From the NCBI GenBank assembly GCA_029882955.1, contig JAOUJX010000247.1:1-6417 (forward strand): a stretch of 6,417 nt of DNA, in the 5' to 3' direction. Source of the DNA: Gammaproteobacteria bacterium. GTDB lineage: Bacteria; Pseudomonadota; Gammaproteobacteria; GCA-001735895. Under the pieces are notes generated by a model, which searched no databases, was not told where the DNA came from, and saw only the letters and a list, made by a program, of their open reading frames with translations. Both the position numbers and the translations under genes were made by a program. This document shows, one piece after another, positions 1-6,254 of this stretch (position 1 is its first letter; each line of letters starts with the position of its first letter).

Positions 1-426
1 GAAACCGCCCTCTTCATAGCCCCGTTGGATAGCAGCTTCAATGTCACTCAGGTCGCCGAGGCTAATGTCCAGTGCTTTGGCCAGTTCTGAGGCTTCCGGC
101 TCTCGAGCCAGCGACACCGTCAACTGCTGACGTACCTCAGTCAGGCGTTGTGTTTGCCGCCGCAGAAAATGACGACGGTCTTGCTCGACATTGGTAACCA
201 TGATGTCTCCACAGACGCGCACCTTGTGGGTATGCGACCAGGGACTGGATTCAAGACGAGCAGTAATTCTTGGTTTCCGTGGATCGGAGATATCGACAAT
301 ACTAGTGCCCTGCGGTGGCTTCATGTGTCCGATATAGGCGTAGTCGCCCTGCACAACTATCTGACCACCCCCTTCAATTTTCAGATGGGCCAGGCTTTGC
401 GTATTGCTGCTTAACGGTTTGCTCAT
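1..426 (-). CDS. LVIVD-repeat beta-propeller protein, C-terminus beyond the window
   Basis: The first 142 residues are present and the frame is open to the window edge, so the 3' end is missing. Residues 19-58 match an LVIVD-type propeller blade: a GGGQIVVQGDYAYIGH strand pair, then SIVDISDPRKPRITARL. A second blade seems to begin near residue 65 (HTHKVRVCGDIMVTNV) and is broken by a charged, probably helical stretch at 82-135. Blade-like sequence (GYEEGGF) resumes at the edge. No signal peptide is visible, so a cytoplasmic location is inferred. The ATG at 426 is the only usual start codon after the upstream in-frame stop. It lies 4 nt past the tctA stop and has no clear Shine-Dalgarno, which suggests translation coupled to tctA. 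LVIVD propellers have no settled biochemical role. The position suggests an accessory to the transporter or to metabolism of its substrate. Confidence 0.8.
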   Translation of the reverse strand, partial: MSKPLSSNTQSLAHLKIEGGGQIVVQGDYAYIGHMKPPQGTSIVDISDPRKPRITARLESSPWSHTHKVRVCGDIMVTNVEQDRRHFLRRQTQRLTEVRQQLTVSLAREPEASELAKALDISLGDLSDIEAAIQRGYEEGGF

Positions 427-430
427 TGAT

Positions 431-1948
431 CTAATCTGCGTTGCGGGTTTTTCTGCTGCTTGTCAGAAAACGTTTCAATCCCGGCGCCAGCACTGACAAT
501 AACAGTAATACCCACAATATATTGCCGATGGTGGAAGAAAACAGAACACCGAGATCACCCTGTGATATTCGTAGTGCCCGCAGAAAATAATTTTCCAGTA
601 ACGGACCGAGGATGACACCGATAAGAATAGCGGCTACGTGATAGCCAGTGCGCCTGGCAATATAACCAATGATGCCAAAAACGATAGCGACGCCCATATC
701 AAAAACGTAGGCACGCGGTACAAATGCACCTACCAGCGTGAAGGCGATTAATATTGGCACCATGTATAAAGTAGGCACCACCATGACCCGGGAAAAATAA
801 CGCGTCAGCGGTAGAATCAGGAATCCAAGTAAAACATAGGTAACCAGCATCGCGGTAAACGAACCATAGGCAATCATGGGTTCACTCTCGAATAAATCGG
901 GGCCGAAATTAACACCGTGATACTCCAGAACCACAGCCATGATTGCCGCCGTGGCACCACCGGGTACACCGATAATCAGTAACGGAATCAATGTACCGGA
1001 GGTTACACCATTATTGGCTGACTCTGGTGCAATCAGTCCCGGCACATGACCGCTGCCGTATAATTCAGGCGTTTTCGACATTAAGCGAGACTGTTGATAG
1101 GCCACGAAGGACGCGATTGCCGCACCCGCACCGGGTATAACGCCAATCACCAGACCGAGCATACCGGTCCAGATGACTTCCTTCCAGTGTACAATTGTGG
1201 CTCGTATGCCTTCCAGTGTTGGTCCCCAGCCGGCCTGCTGTTGACCAGTTTCTCCCTCTTTCGACAGAATGGTATTGCGCTCAATTACCACAAAAGCTTC
1301 AGATATCGCAAACAGACCAACCAGTGCAGGAATCAACGGCACCTTGTCGTATAACTCCAGAAAACCAAAAGAACCACGAGGCGCCTCGTAGACTACATCA
1401 GCGCCAATATAGCCAATCATTAAACCAAAAAAACCTGCGATCAAACCCTTGATTTTATCGGCGGCGGAAATCGTAGCGATGAGCGAAATGCCAAATAACA
1501 TCACTACAATCATCTCAACACTGTGCAAATGGTAAGCCACCTGAGATAGCCAGGGTATTAAGATAATGGCGGCGATCGTGGTAATAATGCCAGCCCCAAC
1601 CGATGCAGTAAACGAAATGGCGAGCGCCTGCTGACCACGCCCGGCTACCGCCATGGGATAACCATCCAATGGTGTCGCAGCGGCTCCCGCCGTACCTGGA
1701 ATATTAACCAGTATTGCAGGTATTCCCGCGCCTAGTCGGGAGGCCGTATAGAGCACTACCATGAAAATCATTCCGGTGGCAGGTTCCATTGCCAGGGTTA
1801 TCGGTAGCAGGATAATAATCGTATTAGCCGCACTGAATCCCGGTATCGCACCCACTACGATTCCGAGAATAGTCGCCGGAATAATAACCCACCAGTAACT
1901 AAGCGTGTCAGCAAATAAGGCCAAAAATACACTCAACTCAGGAGCCAT
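431..1948 (-). CDS. tctA: Tripartite tricarboxylate transporter, large permease subunit TctA
   Basis: This is the large inner-membrane subunit of a TctABC secondary transporter, which takes up carboxylates delivered by the periplasmic TctC, driven by an ion gradient. The 505 residues match the usual family length of about 500 and form roughly a dozen hydrophobic segments. The two half-repeat signatures are visible: GAIPGFSAANT at 33-43 and GVIPGAGAAIASF at 269-281. Other family landmarks are ILVNIPGTAGAAATPLDGYP at 79-98 and APESANNGVTSGTLIPLL at 307-324, followed by GVPGGATAA at 327-335. The start is the ATG at 1948, 3 nt after the tctB stop, with AAGGGAG (1960-1966) inside the end of tctB as ribosome site at a slightly long spacing of 11 nt. 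It is the third gene of the operon. The substrate cannot be deduced from TctA. The family call is firm. Confidence 0.95.
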   Translation of the reverse strand: MAPELSVFLALFADTLSYWWVIIPATILGIVVGAIPGFSAANTIIILLPITLAMEPATGMIFMVVLYTASRLGAGIPAILVNIPGTAGAAATPLDGYPMAVAGRGQQALAISFTASVGAGIITTIAAIILIPWLSQVAYHLHSVEMIVVMLFGISLIATISAADKIKGLIAGFFGLMIGYIGADVVYEAPRGSFGFLELYDKVPLIPALVGLFAISEAFVVIERNTILSKEGETGQQQAGWGPTLEGIRATIVHWKEVIWTGMLGLVIGVIPGAGAAIASFVAYQQSRLMSKTPELYGSGHVPGLIAPESANNGVTSGTLIPLLIIGVPGGATAAIMAVVLEYHGVNFGPDLFESEPMIAYGSFTAMLVTYVLLGFLILPLTRYFSRVMVVPTLYMVPILIAFTLVGAFVPRAYVFDMGVAIVFGIIGYIARRTGYHVAAILIGVILGPLLENYFLRALRISQGDLGVLFSSTIGNILWVLLLLSVLAPGLKRFLTSSRKTRNAD

Positions 1949-1951
1949 GAC

Positions 1952-2467
1952 CTATAGAACTCCCTTTAACCAGTTTTCGATAGGCCCGGCGGGAAATCGT
2001 GTATTAAAAAGGTAGATAAAAACCACATAACCGATGACGGCACAGGACAAAGATACCTTCAGTGCATTTCTCCAGTTCTCTACGGATGACAATAATAAAA
2101 TGCCCAGGAAAACAAAGATGAAAGTAGACAGGGTAAACCCCAGATTGTCGATGACCCAGATAAAAGCGATGGACAGTAGCAGTAATGCCACTCGCTTAAG
2201 CATGGTCGGAATGTCGCCGAGTAGACTTTCAAATGCCCCGCTCAGCTGGCAGGTTTCTCGATGTTGGCGTATGCGCCAGACAGTTCGGACCGCGAAGGCC
2301 AGGATGGACAGCATAAGCAGACCGCTGACCACAAATGCACTGGCCTGGGATATCCATGGCACTTCTGTAATCGTGGTCAGATAATAAACGGTGAAGGCAA
2401 ATGCGATCGCGGGAATAATGCAATCGGGTAATATGTTGCGTGGCTTTGACTGAGGATCGTTATTCAA
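1952..2467 (-). CDS. tctB: Tripartite tricarboxylate transporter, small membrane subunit TctB
   Basis: This is the small, poorly conserved membrane subunit that partners TctA. The 171 residues are normal for the family. Hydrophobic segments lie near residues 14-33, 40-60, 92-108, 110-127 and 137-154, with a polar loop at 64-90. The C-terminal NTRFPAGPIENWL is of the kind seen at TctB ends. The start is an unusual TTG at 2467: no ATG or GTG lies between it and the upstream in-frame stop, the next internal Met is residue 52, and GGAG sits 6 nt upstream. It is separated from tctC by an 88-nt gap holding a hairpin, whereas tctA follows after only 3 nt. Assignment rests on the topology and on lying between clear tctC and tctA genes. 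Confidence 0.9.
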   Translation of the reverse strand: MNNDPQSKPRNILPDCIIPAIAFAFTVYYLTTITEVPWISQASAFVVSGLLMLSILAFAVRTVWRIRQHRETCQLSGAFESLLGDIPTMLKRVALLLLSIAFIWVIDNLGFTLSTFIFVFLGILLLSSVENWRNALKVSLSCAVIGYVVFIYLFNTRFPAGPIENWLKGVL

Positions 2468-2473
2468 ACTAAT

Positions 2474-2477
2474 CTCC
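2474..2477 (-). promoter_or_regulatory. Ribosome binding site deciding the TTG start of tctB
   Basis: GGAG lies 6 nt before the TTG at 2467. The frame upstream is open back through the hairpin to a TGA but contains no ATG or GTG, so this site and the TTG fix the start. The combination of a moderate SD with a TTG codon may lower TctB output relative to TctC. Confidence 0.65.
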
Positions 2478-2501
2478 GGAATTAGTCGGCTATTAAAGTA
2501 A

Positions 2502-2530
2502 CCGTTCCCGGTACCAATGACCGGGAACGG
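2502..2530 (-). repeat. Intergenic inverted repeat (hairpin) between tctC and tctB
   Basis: A perfect 11-bp G+C-rich stem (arms 2502-2512 and 2520-2530) encloses a 7-nt loop. It begins 25 nt after the tctC stop and ends about 35 nt before the tctB start. On the transcript side it is followed by a mixed TTACTTTAATAG rather than a T run, so it does not look like a strong intrinsic terminator. In operons with exported binding proteins such hairpins often protect the upstream mRNA or cause partial termination, giving more binding protein than membrane subunits. That role is inferred here. Confidence 0.7.
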
Positions 2531-2555
2531 AATTCAAACAATTAACAGTCTGGTG

Positions 2556-3545
2556 CTAGCCCTTGAGCAAGCCACTATACTCCTTACCTATCCGGGTAAT
2601 ATTACCAACATAATCCCGGCATTCATTAACGCCGCCAGCGACTATAAACGCCCAGGGTGCCTTGGCTTTTTTCACCGCTACTTTGTAGTCTGGATCCTTA
2701 AATACCTTCATGCCGGTCTCGACCAGCTTTTCAAACCGATCAGGATACTTGTCGGCAGCGGCTTTCTTTATACCGAACGCCCGCGCACCGGCGGCTATTG
2801 GTGGGATACCCAGCTTGTACTCAGTATTGATTAAGGTTGCCCCCGCCATTTTTTCCGGTACCAGGTTTTTCTCATCGAATAAACCTAATATTTTAATACC
2901 TTTCTTGCCCATCACTGTAGTGGCAGGCAGAACTCCCAGATCGACTTCACCGGTCAATACACCGTTACGTGTATTTTTTCCTCCAGACATCGGAATCAGG
3001 TTTACTTTCATGCCCATTTTATTGGCCAATACCAGCATACCCAATGAAGCCGGGTGAGCGAGACGGCTGGTAGCGATGGTTAAAGTACGCTTCTTACCTT
3101 CGGCGATGACATCCTCCAATGTCTTCATCGAACTTTTCTCACTGATAAATACACAGCCCGGGTCGGCGTCAACCATCAGGAAATAAAAATAATCGTCAAC
3201 CGAAAAAGAAGTCGGTGGTTTAACCACCCAGTTCAGCACTTCGGGTCCCATATTGCCAAAAATCAGGTCATGGCAGTCGTCGCTGGCTTTACCCATATAG
3301 GTTTCGTAGCCGACTCGTCCAGCCGCCCCAGGGTAAAAAGCGGGTTCGAGGTCGACATCTAGATGGTTTTTCCATACGCCGGCAAAACTTCGGAAATTAC
3401 GATCCGCGCCACCACCGGCACGAGTCGGGATAAACACTTCCATATTTCGCGCTGGGAATGTGGCACCAAAACTTAAGCCAGGCAACCCTATAGCGAGACC
3501 TGCTGCTGATAATTTTAGAAAGTTACGGCGGGTATTCTTATGCAT
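2556..3545 (-). CDS. tctC: Tripartite tricarboxylate transporter solute-binding protein (TctC/Bug family), Tat signal
   Basis: This is the exported solute-binding subunit that captures the substrate, probably a small organic carboxylate, for TctAB. Its 329 residues fit the Bug/TctC family. The N-terminus has a twin-arginine signal: TRRNFLK at residues 5-11, a hydrophobic stretch at 12-26, and probable cleavage near LSFGA at 24-28. Mature sequence starts with FPARNMEVFIP, the counterpart of the family's YPxKPI strand, then a ligand loop TRAGGGADRNFR (41-52) in place of the common PFPPGGxxD. The PGAAGRVGYE segment (72-81) matches the family's GAGGxxG region. Start: ATG at 3545 with GGAGG 5 nt upstream. 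It is the first gene of the operon, behind the promoter at 3623-3651. The divergence suggests a subfamily with an unassigned ligand. Confidence 0.9.
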   Translation of the reverse strand: MHKNTRRNFLKLSAAGLAIGLPGLSFGATFPARNMEVFIPTRAGGGADRNFRSFAGVWKNHLDVDLEPAFYPGAAGRVGYETYMGKASDDCHDLIFGNMGPEVLNWVVKPPTSFSVDDYFYFLMVDADPGCVFISEKSSMKTLEDVIAEGKKRTLTIATSRLAHPASLGMLVLANKMGMKVNLIPMSGGKNTRNGVLTGEVDLGVLPATTVMGKKGIKILGLFDEKNLVPEKMAGATLINTEYKLGIPPIAAGARAFGIKKAAADKYPDRFEKLVETGMKVFKDPDYKVAVKKAKAPWAFIVAGGVNECRDYVGNITRIGKEYSGLLKG

Positions 3546-3550
3546 GCTTT

Positions 3551-3555
3551 CCTCC
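3551..3555 (-). promoter_or_regulatory. Strong ribosome binding site of tctC
   Basis: GGAGG lies 5 nt before the ATG at 3545. It is the best Shine-Dalgarno in the window and fits the need for abundant binding protein compared with the membrane subunits. Confidence 0.75.
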
Positions 3556-3605
3556 GGATATTGATTTAATTATTAATATTTTCAGGCCTTCTGATCTGCG
3601 CCATC

Positions 3606-3620
3606 ATCGCCTGATGCGAT
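3606..3620 (-). promoter_or_regulatory. Possible operator: short inverted repeat at the tctC transcription start
   Basis: ATCGC and GCGAT arms of 5 bp are separated by 5 nt. The repeat overlaps the position predicted for +1 (about 3616) of the promoter at 3623-3651, where a repressor could block transcription. The arms are short, so chance is a real possibility. No regulator gene is present in the window. Confidence 0.3.
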
Positions 3621-3622
3621 CA

Positions 3623-3651
3623 AACATAATGTAATAGCTAGCATTTGGCAA
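3623..3651 (-). promoter_or_regulatory. Sigma70-type promoter of the tctCBA operon
   Basis: The -35 box TTGCCA (3646-3651, 5 of 6 consensus bases) and the -10 box TATGTT (3623-3628, 4 of 6) are separated by 17 nt. This predicts a start near 3616 and a leader of about 70 nt that is A+T-rich near the ribosome site. It is the best minus-strand match I found in the 237-bp gap between tctC and smpB. Confidence 0.55.
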
Positions 3652-3717
3652 ATAAAAACAATTACCTTTAACCACCTAAATTGAGGACAGCTTTTTGCAA
3701 AACTCTGCGCTATTCGC

Positions 3718-3746
3718 TTGTTTCCCGCTTCAATTAAACCGAGAAT
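3718..3746 (+). promoter_or_regulatory. Weak candidate promoter for smpB
   Basis: TTGTTT (3718-3723) and GAGAAT (3741-3746) are spaced by 17 nt and lie about 36 nt before smpB. Each box matches only 4 of 6 consensus bases. No better plus-strand pair was found in this gap. Confidence 0.25.
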
Positions 3747-3782
3747 GGTCGCCCATTTAAGCCTTATTACTTATCTACAGAC

Positions 3783-4259
3783 ATGGCGAAAAAGAAAAAA
3801 TCAAAATCCAGCGATAATACCATCGCCCAGAATCGTGTCGCACGCCACGATTATACCATCGAGGATGAGCTGGAAGTCGGTATGGTGCTGGAAGGTTGGG
3901 AAGTGAAAAGCCTGCGCGAAAAAAATCTGCAATTAAAGGAAAGTTATGTTCAGGTAAAAAATGGTGAGCTGTCGATCATCGGCGCGCATATCAGCCCGTT
4001 AAATACCGCCTCTACACATATCAAGCCCAACGCCACGCGCACGCGCAAACTCCTCGCCCATCGTAGCGAAATAGACCGGCTGACGGGTATGGTAGAACGT
4101 AAGGGTTATACATTGGTGGCGCTGTCAGCCTACTGGAGTCGTGGTCGTGCAAAGCTTAAACTTGGTCTGGCCAAGGGTAAGAAACATCACGATAAAAGAG
4201 CAACTGAAAAAGACCGTGACTGGAAGCGTGACAAAGAACGCATGATGAAACACGGCTGA
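3783..4259 (+). CDS. smpB: SsrA (tmRNA)-binding protein SmpB
   Basis: SmpB binds tmRNA and brings it to stalled ribosomes for trans-translation, standing in for the anticodon arm of a tRNA in the decoding centre. The 158 residues match the usual length. A basic N-terminus (MAKKKKSKS) precedes the OB-fold core: IAQNRVARHDYTIEDELEVG (14-33), GWEVKSLRE (38-46), a THIKPNATRTRKLL segment and LGLAKGKKHHDKR. The C-terminal tail, with Asp137-Lys138-Arg139, Trp147 and a run of basic residues, is the part that becomes helical in the mRNA channel. The ATG at 3783 is the only plausible start and gives an N-terminus like that of E. coli, although no clear Shine-Dalgarno precedes it. It is divergent from tctC and convergent with dnaQ. 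The ssrA RNA gene is not in the window. Confidence 0.98.
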   Translation: MAKKKKSKSSDNTIAQNRVARHDYTIEDELEVGMVLEGWEVKSLREKNLQLKESYVQVKNGELSIIGAHISPLNTASTHIKPNATRTRKLLAHRSEIDRLTGMVERKGYTLVALSAYWSRGRAKLKLGLAKGKKHHDKRATEKDRDWKRDKERMMKHG

Positions 4260-4274
4260 ATTAGATCAAAATGC

Positions 4275-4973
4275 TTACTGCCAGACTGGCTCATCACTGA
4301 CTTCGCGCAGAAACGACAGATAGTCCTCATGCGCCCGCTCACTACTTTCAGAACCGCTCCATACGGGTAATGGGCCACTGCTGACACCGGCAACATTGAT
4401 CAGGCCGTCACCCAAATTGACCTCAGCTTCCGCCTGCTCGAGTCCCAGCGATGTCTGCCCCCCCGTCATGATCAGGTATACGTCGGCAAGAATGCGGGCA
4501 TCGAGTAGTGCGCCATGCACACTACGATGGCTATTATCGATCTCATAGCGATTACAAAGGGCGTCCAGATTATTTTTCTGCCCCGGATGTTTCTGTCGAG
4601 CCATTTTCAGCGTATCGAGTATCGAACTATGCGCTTCTACCGTTTTGCTGTCGCCATCGAGCAGACTTAACTCGTAGTTAAGAAAGCCAACATCAAACGC
4701 AGCGTTATGTATGACCAGTTCGGCGCCTTTAATGTAATCGAGGAACTCGTCGGCAATATCTTCAAATAAAGGCTTATCCTGCAAAAACTCATTACTGATA
4801 CCATGGACATCATAGGCACCTGCATCGATTTCGCGCTCCGGGTTGATATAGTGATGCCAGTGATTTTCTGTGACCCGGCGGTCGATTAATTCGACACAGC
4901 CGATTTCAATAATACGATGCCCCTGACTGGTTTCCAGGCCAGTGGTTTCGGTGTCGAGTACAATTTGTCTCAT
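4275..4973 (-). CDS. dnaQ: DNA polymerase III epsilon subunit, 3'-5' proofreading exonuclease
   Basis: This is the proofreading subunit of the replicative polymerase core, which removes misincorporated nucleotides from the 3' end. The DEDDh exonuclease signature is complete: Asp7 and Glu9 in LDTETTGLE (Exo I), Asp94 in HNAAFDVGFLNYE (Exo II), and His153 with Asp158 in VHGALLDARILADVY (Exo III). QTSLGL at 173-178 corresponds to the beta-clamp binding motif (QTSMAF in E. coli). It is followed by a flexible acidic/serine-rich linker and a C-terminal segment ending in EPVWQ that would contact the alpha subunit. Length 232 is slightly under E. coli's 243. The ATG at 4973 overlaps the rnhA stop by 4 nt, with GGAG 5 nt upstream. 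It is the last gene of the operon, ending 15 nt from the smpB stop. Confidence 0.98.
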   Translation of the reverse strand: MRQIVLDTETTGLETSQGHRIIEIGCVELIDRRVTENHWHHYINPEREIDAGAYDVHGISNEFLQDKPLFEDIADEFLDYIKGAELVIHNAAFDVGFLNYELSLLDGDSKTVEAHSSILDTLKMARQKHPGQKNNLDALCNRYEIDNSHRSVHGALLDARILADVYLIMTGGQTSLGLEQAEAEVNLGDGLINVAGVSSGPLPVWSGSESSERAHEDYLSFLREVSDEPVWQ

Positions 4974-5419
4974 GAATTCTCCAAAGCCTGGTCGATTGCC
5001 TGATTAGCCAGTTGATCAGCTATTTCGTTACCGTGAACCCCCGAGTGACCCTTCACCCAGAGCCAGTTGATGCGGTGTCGAGCTGATTCTCTATCCAACG
5101 CCTGCCACAGGTCGATATTCTTAACGTTTTTTCTGGCAGAGGTTTTCCAGTTATTTTTTTTCCAGTTGTCAATCCACTCGTTAATACCCTGCATGACATA
5201 TTTTGAGTCGGTATTTAATTCGACATCACAAGCTCGTTTTAAAACTTTTAATGCTTCTATGGCTGCGGTTAATTCCATGCGATTATTGGTCGTTTCGGCC
5301 TCAAAGCCATGCAAGGTCTTATCGTTACCCTGATAGCTCATATAAACACCCCATCCACCGGGTCCCGGGTTACCGCGGCAGGCGCCATCGGTATAGATCA
5401 CCACTTTTTTATTACTCAT
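4970..5419 (-). CDS. rnhA: Ribonuclease HI
   Basis: RNase HI cuts the RNA strand of RNA-DNA hybrids, clearing R-loops and primer remnants. The 149 residues are nearly the E. coli length of 155. The catalytic carboxylates are all present: Asp11 in IYTDGACRGNPGPGGWG, Glu49 in TTNNRMELTAA, Asp71 in NTDSKYV, and Asp135 in GNEIADQLA, with the general-base His125 in VKGHSGVHGN. The basic, Trp-rich substrate-binding handle (NWKKNNWKTSARKNVKN, 85-101) is also there. The start ATG at 5419 overlaps the methyltransferase stop as ATGA, and the preceding ribosome site is weak (AAGAA), so coupled translation is likely. In E. coli rnhA and dnaQ are transcribed divergently; here they are in one direction. 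Confidence 0.98.
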   Translation of the reverse strand: MSNKKVVIYTDGACRGNPGPGGWGVYMSYQGNDKTLHGFEAETTNNRMELTAAIEALKVLKRACDVELNTDSKYVMQGINEWIDNWKKNNWKTSARKNVKNIDLWQALDRESARHRINWLWVKGHSGVHGNEIADQLANQAIDQALENS

Positions 5420-6186
5420 ATTTTCTTATTGTATTTCATATCACGGCCAACGCTCGGGGGCGCAACCTTACCAGACATTATTTTCTGTCGCACCCATCGA
5501 TGTCGAACCGGGGTAACAGGTACAATGTTTTTATTATAAATCAGCACATTGAGGGCTGATGAAAATTTCAACCAGTTTCTCATGCCTTTTTCGAGCCAGG
5601 ATAAATGGCGCAGAACGCCTGGTTTCTGCAATGGCGGTAAATACCCGACTTTCAAATAATTTTGCCGTTCAAAACCCAGCAATTGCATCCAGTCGGTTAA
5701 GCGCCTGGCGGTATAAAAATGACCCGACCAGGGCAGCTGTTCGAGCCACGACTGAAAGAAATGCCGAACGCCCCACAGGGACAGGGGATTAAAATCGATG
5801 ATAATCAGCCTCCCCTGCGGAATCAGGATGCGGGATACCTCCCGAAGCAGAGCATGCGGCGCTTCGTTATTCGACAAATGATGCATTAACACGACCAGAT
5901 CAACACTGTCATTCGCGATTGGCAACTGGGATGACTGGGCCCTCAGGTCAACGGTTTGATTTAACTTATCGAGCGTAAACTGATGCTTTATACGGCAAGC
6001 CTTTAACAGTTGTTGCGATTCGTTAAGGCAGCCGATTTGCAAAGAGTAATAACCGAAAGTAGTGGTCAGAGTGGGCTCGAGCTTTTCCTGCAATTCGTCG
6101 AACAGAAATTCTCCCAAAGGAGTCTGGTACCACTCGGCCATGCTCGAATAGCGTTGTTTGGCTCGGTAAAGTCGATAAATTCGCAT
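5416..6186 (-). CDS. YafS-like SAM-dependent methyltransferase (class I fold)
   Basis: This is a 256-residue putative methyltransferase resembling E. coli YafS, which sits beside rnhA there too; the substrate is unknown. The fold is recognisable from VDLVVLMHHLSNNEAPHALL (95-114), then REVSRILIPQGRLIIIDFNP (115-134), the typical motif after the SAM-binding half. An LLGFE near 169-173 is also family-like. SAM motif I (LQIGCLNES, 49-57) is degenerate, keeping one glycine. The C-terminus (about 225-256) is basic and probably disordered. Start is uncertain: the ATG at 6186 lacks a clear Shine-Dalgarno, and an internal ATG at 6141 (residue 16, MAEWYQTPLGEF) would begin nearer the conserved part. 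It is first in the operon and overlaps rnhA by ATGA. Confidence 0.87.
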   Translation of the reverse strand: MRIYRLYRAKQRYSSMAEWYQTPLGEFLFDELQEKLEPTLTTTFGYYSLQIGCLNESQQLLKACRIKHQFTLDKLNQTVDLRAQSSQLPIANDSVDLVVLMHHLSNNEAPHALLREVSRILIPQGRLIIIDFNPLSLWGVRHFFQSWLEQLPWSGHFYTARRLTDWMQLLGFERQNYLKVGYLPPLQKPGVLRHLSWLEKGMRNWLKFSSALNVLIYNKNIVPVTPVRHRWVRQKIMSGKVAPPSVGRDMKYNKKI

Positions 6187-6214
6187 TTGAAACTTGTGTT
6201 ATGACCGGTACAAT
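6187..6214 (+). promoter_or_regulatory. Sigma70-type promoter of the divergent lipoprotein gene
   Basis: TTGAAA (6187-6192, 5 of 6 consensus bases) and TACAAT (6209-6214, 5 of 6) are spaced by 16 nt. This predicts a start near 6221 and a leader of about 30 nt. It directly abuts the methyltransferase start, so any promoter for the opposite operon must overlap it. The best minus-strand candidate is a -10-like TAAAAT at 6220-6225 without a convincing -35 box. Confidence 0.55.
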
Positions 6215-6254
6215 GACTTATTTTAGCGGTTAAGCGCATACTATCCTAATGATA

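Noticed and set aside
148..414. Open frame of 88 codons on the plus strand
   Set aside because: It is antisense to the LVIVD-repeat gene, has no ribosome site and no recognisable protein features; the minus frame has clear propeller motifs and operon context.
2502..2530. Hairpin as an intrinsic terminator ending the tctC transcript
   Set aside because: No T run follows the stem on the minus strand and tctB and tctA have no evident separate promoter, so complete termination is unlikely.
3546..3782. tmRNA (ssrA) or another structured RNA beside smpB
   Set aside because: No tRNA-like ends, no GGGGC start or CCA end and no tag-peptide frame were seen; the gap is short and looks like promoter sequence.
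4280..4290. GCCAG-A-CTGGC inverted repeat near the smpB/dnaQ convergence as a bidirectional terminator
   Set aside because: A 1-nt spacer cannot form a hairpin loop, there is no T run, and the repeat lies inside the dnaQ coding end.
5203..5559. Open frame of 118 codons on the plus strand
   Set aside because: It is a shadow across the rnhA and methyltransferase genes, both of which have clear family motifs on the other strand.
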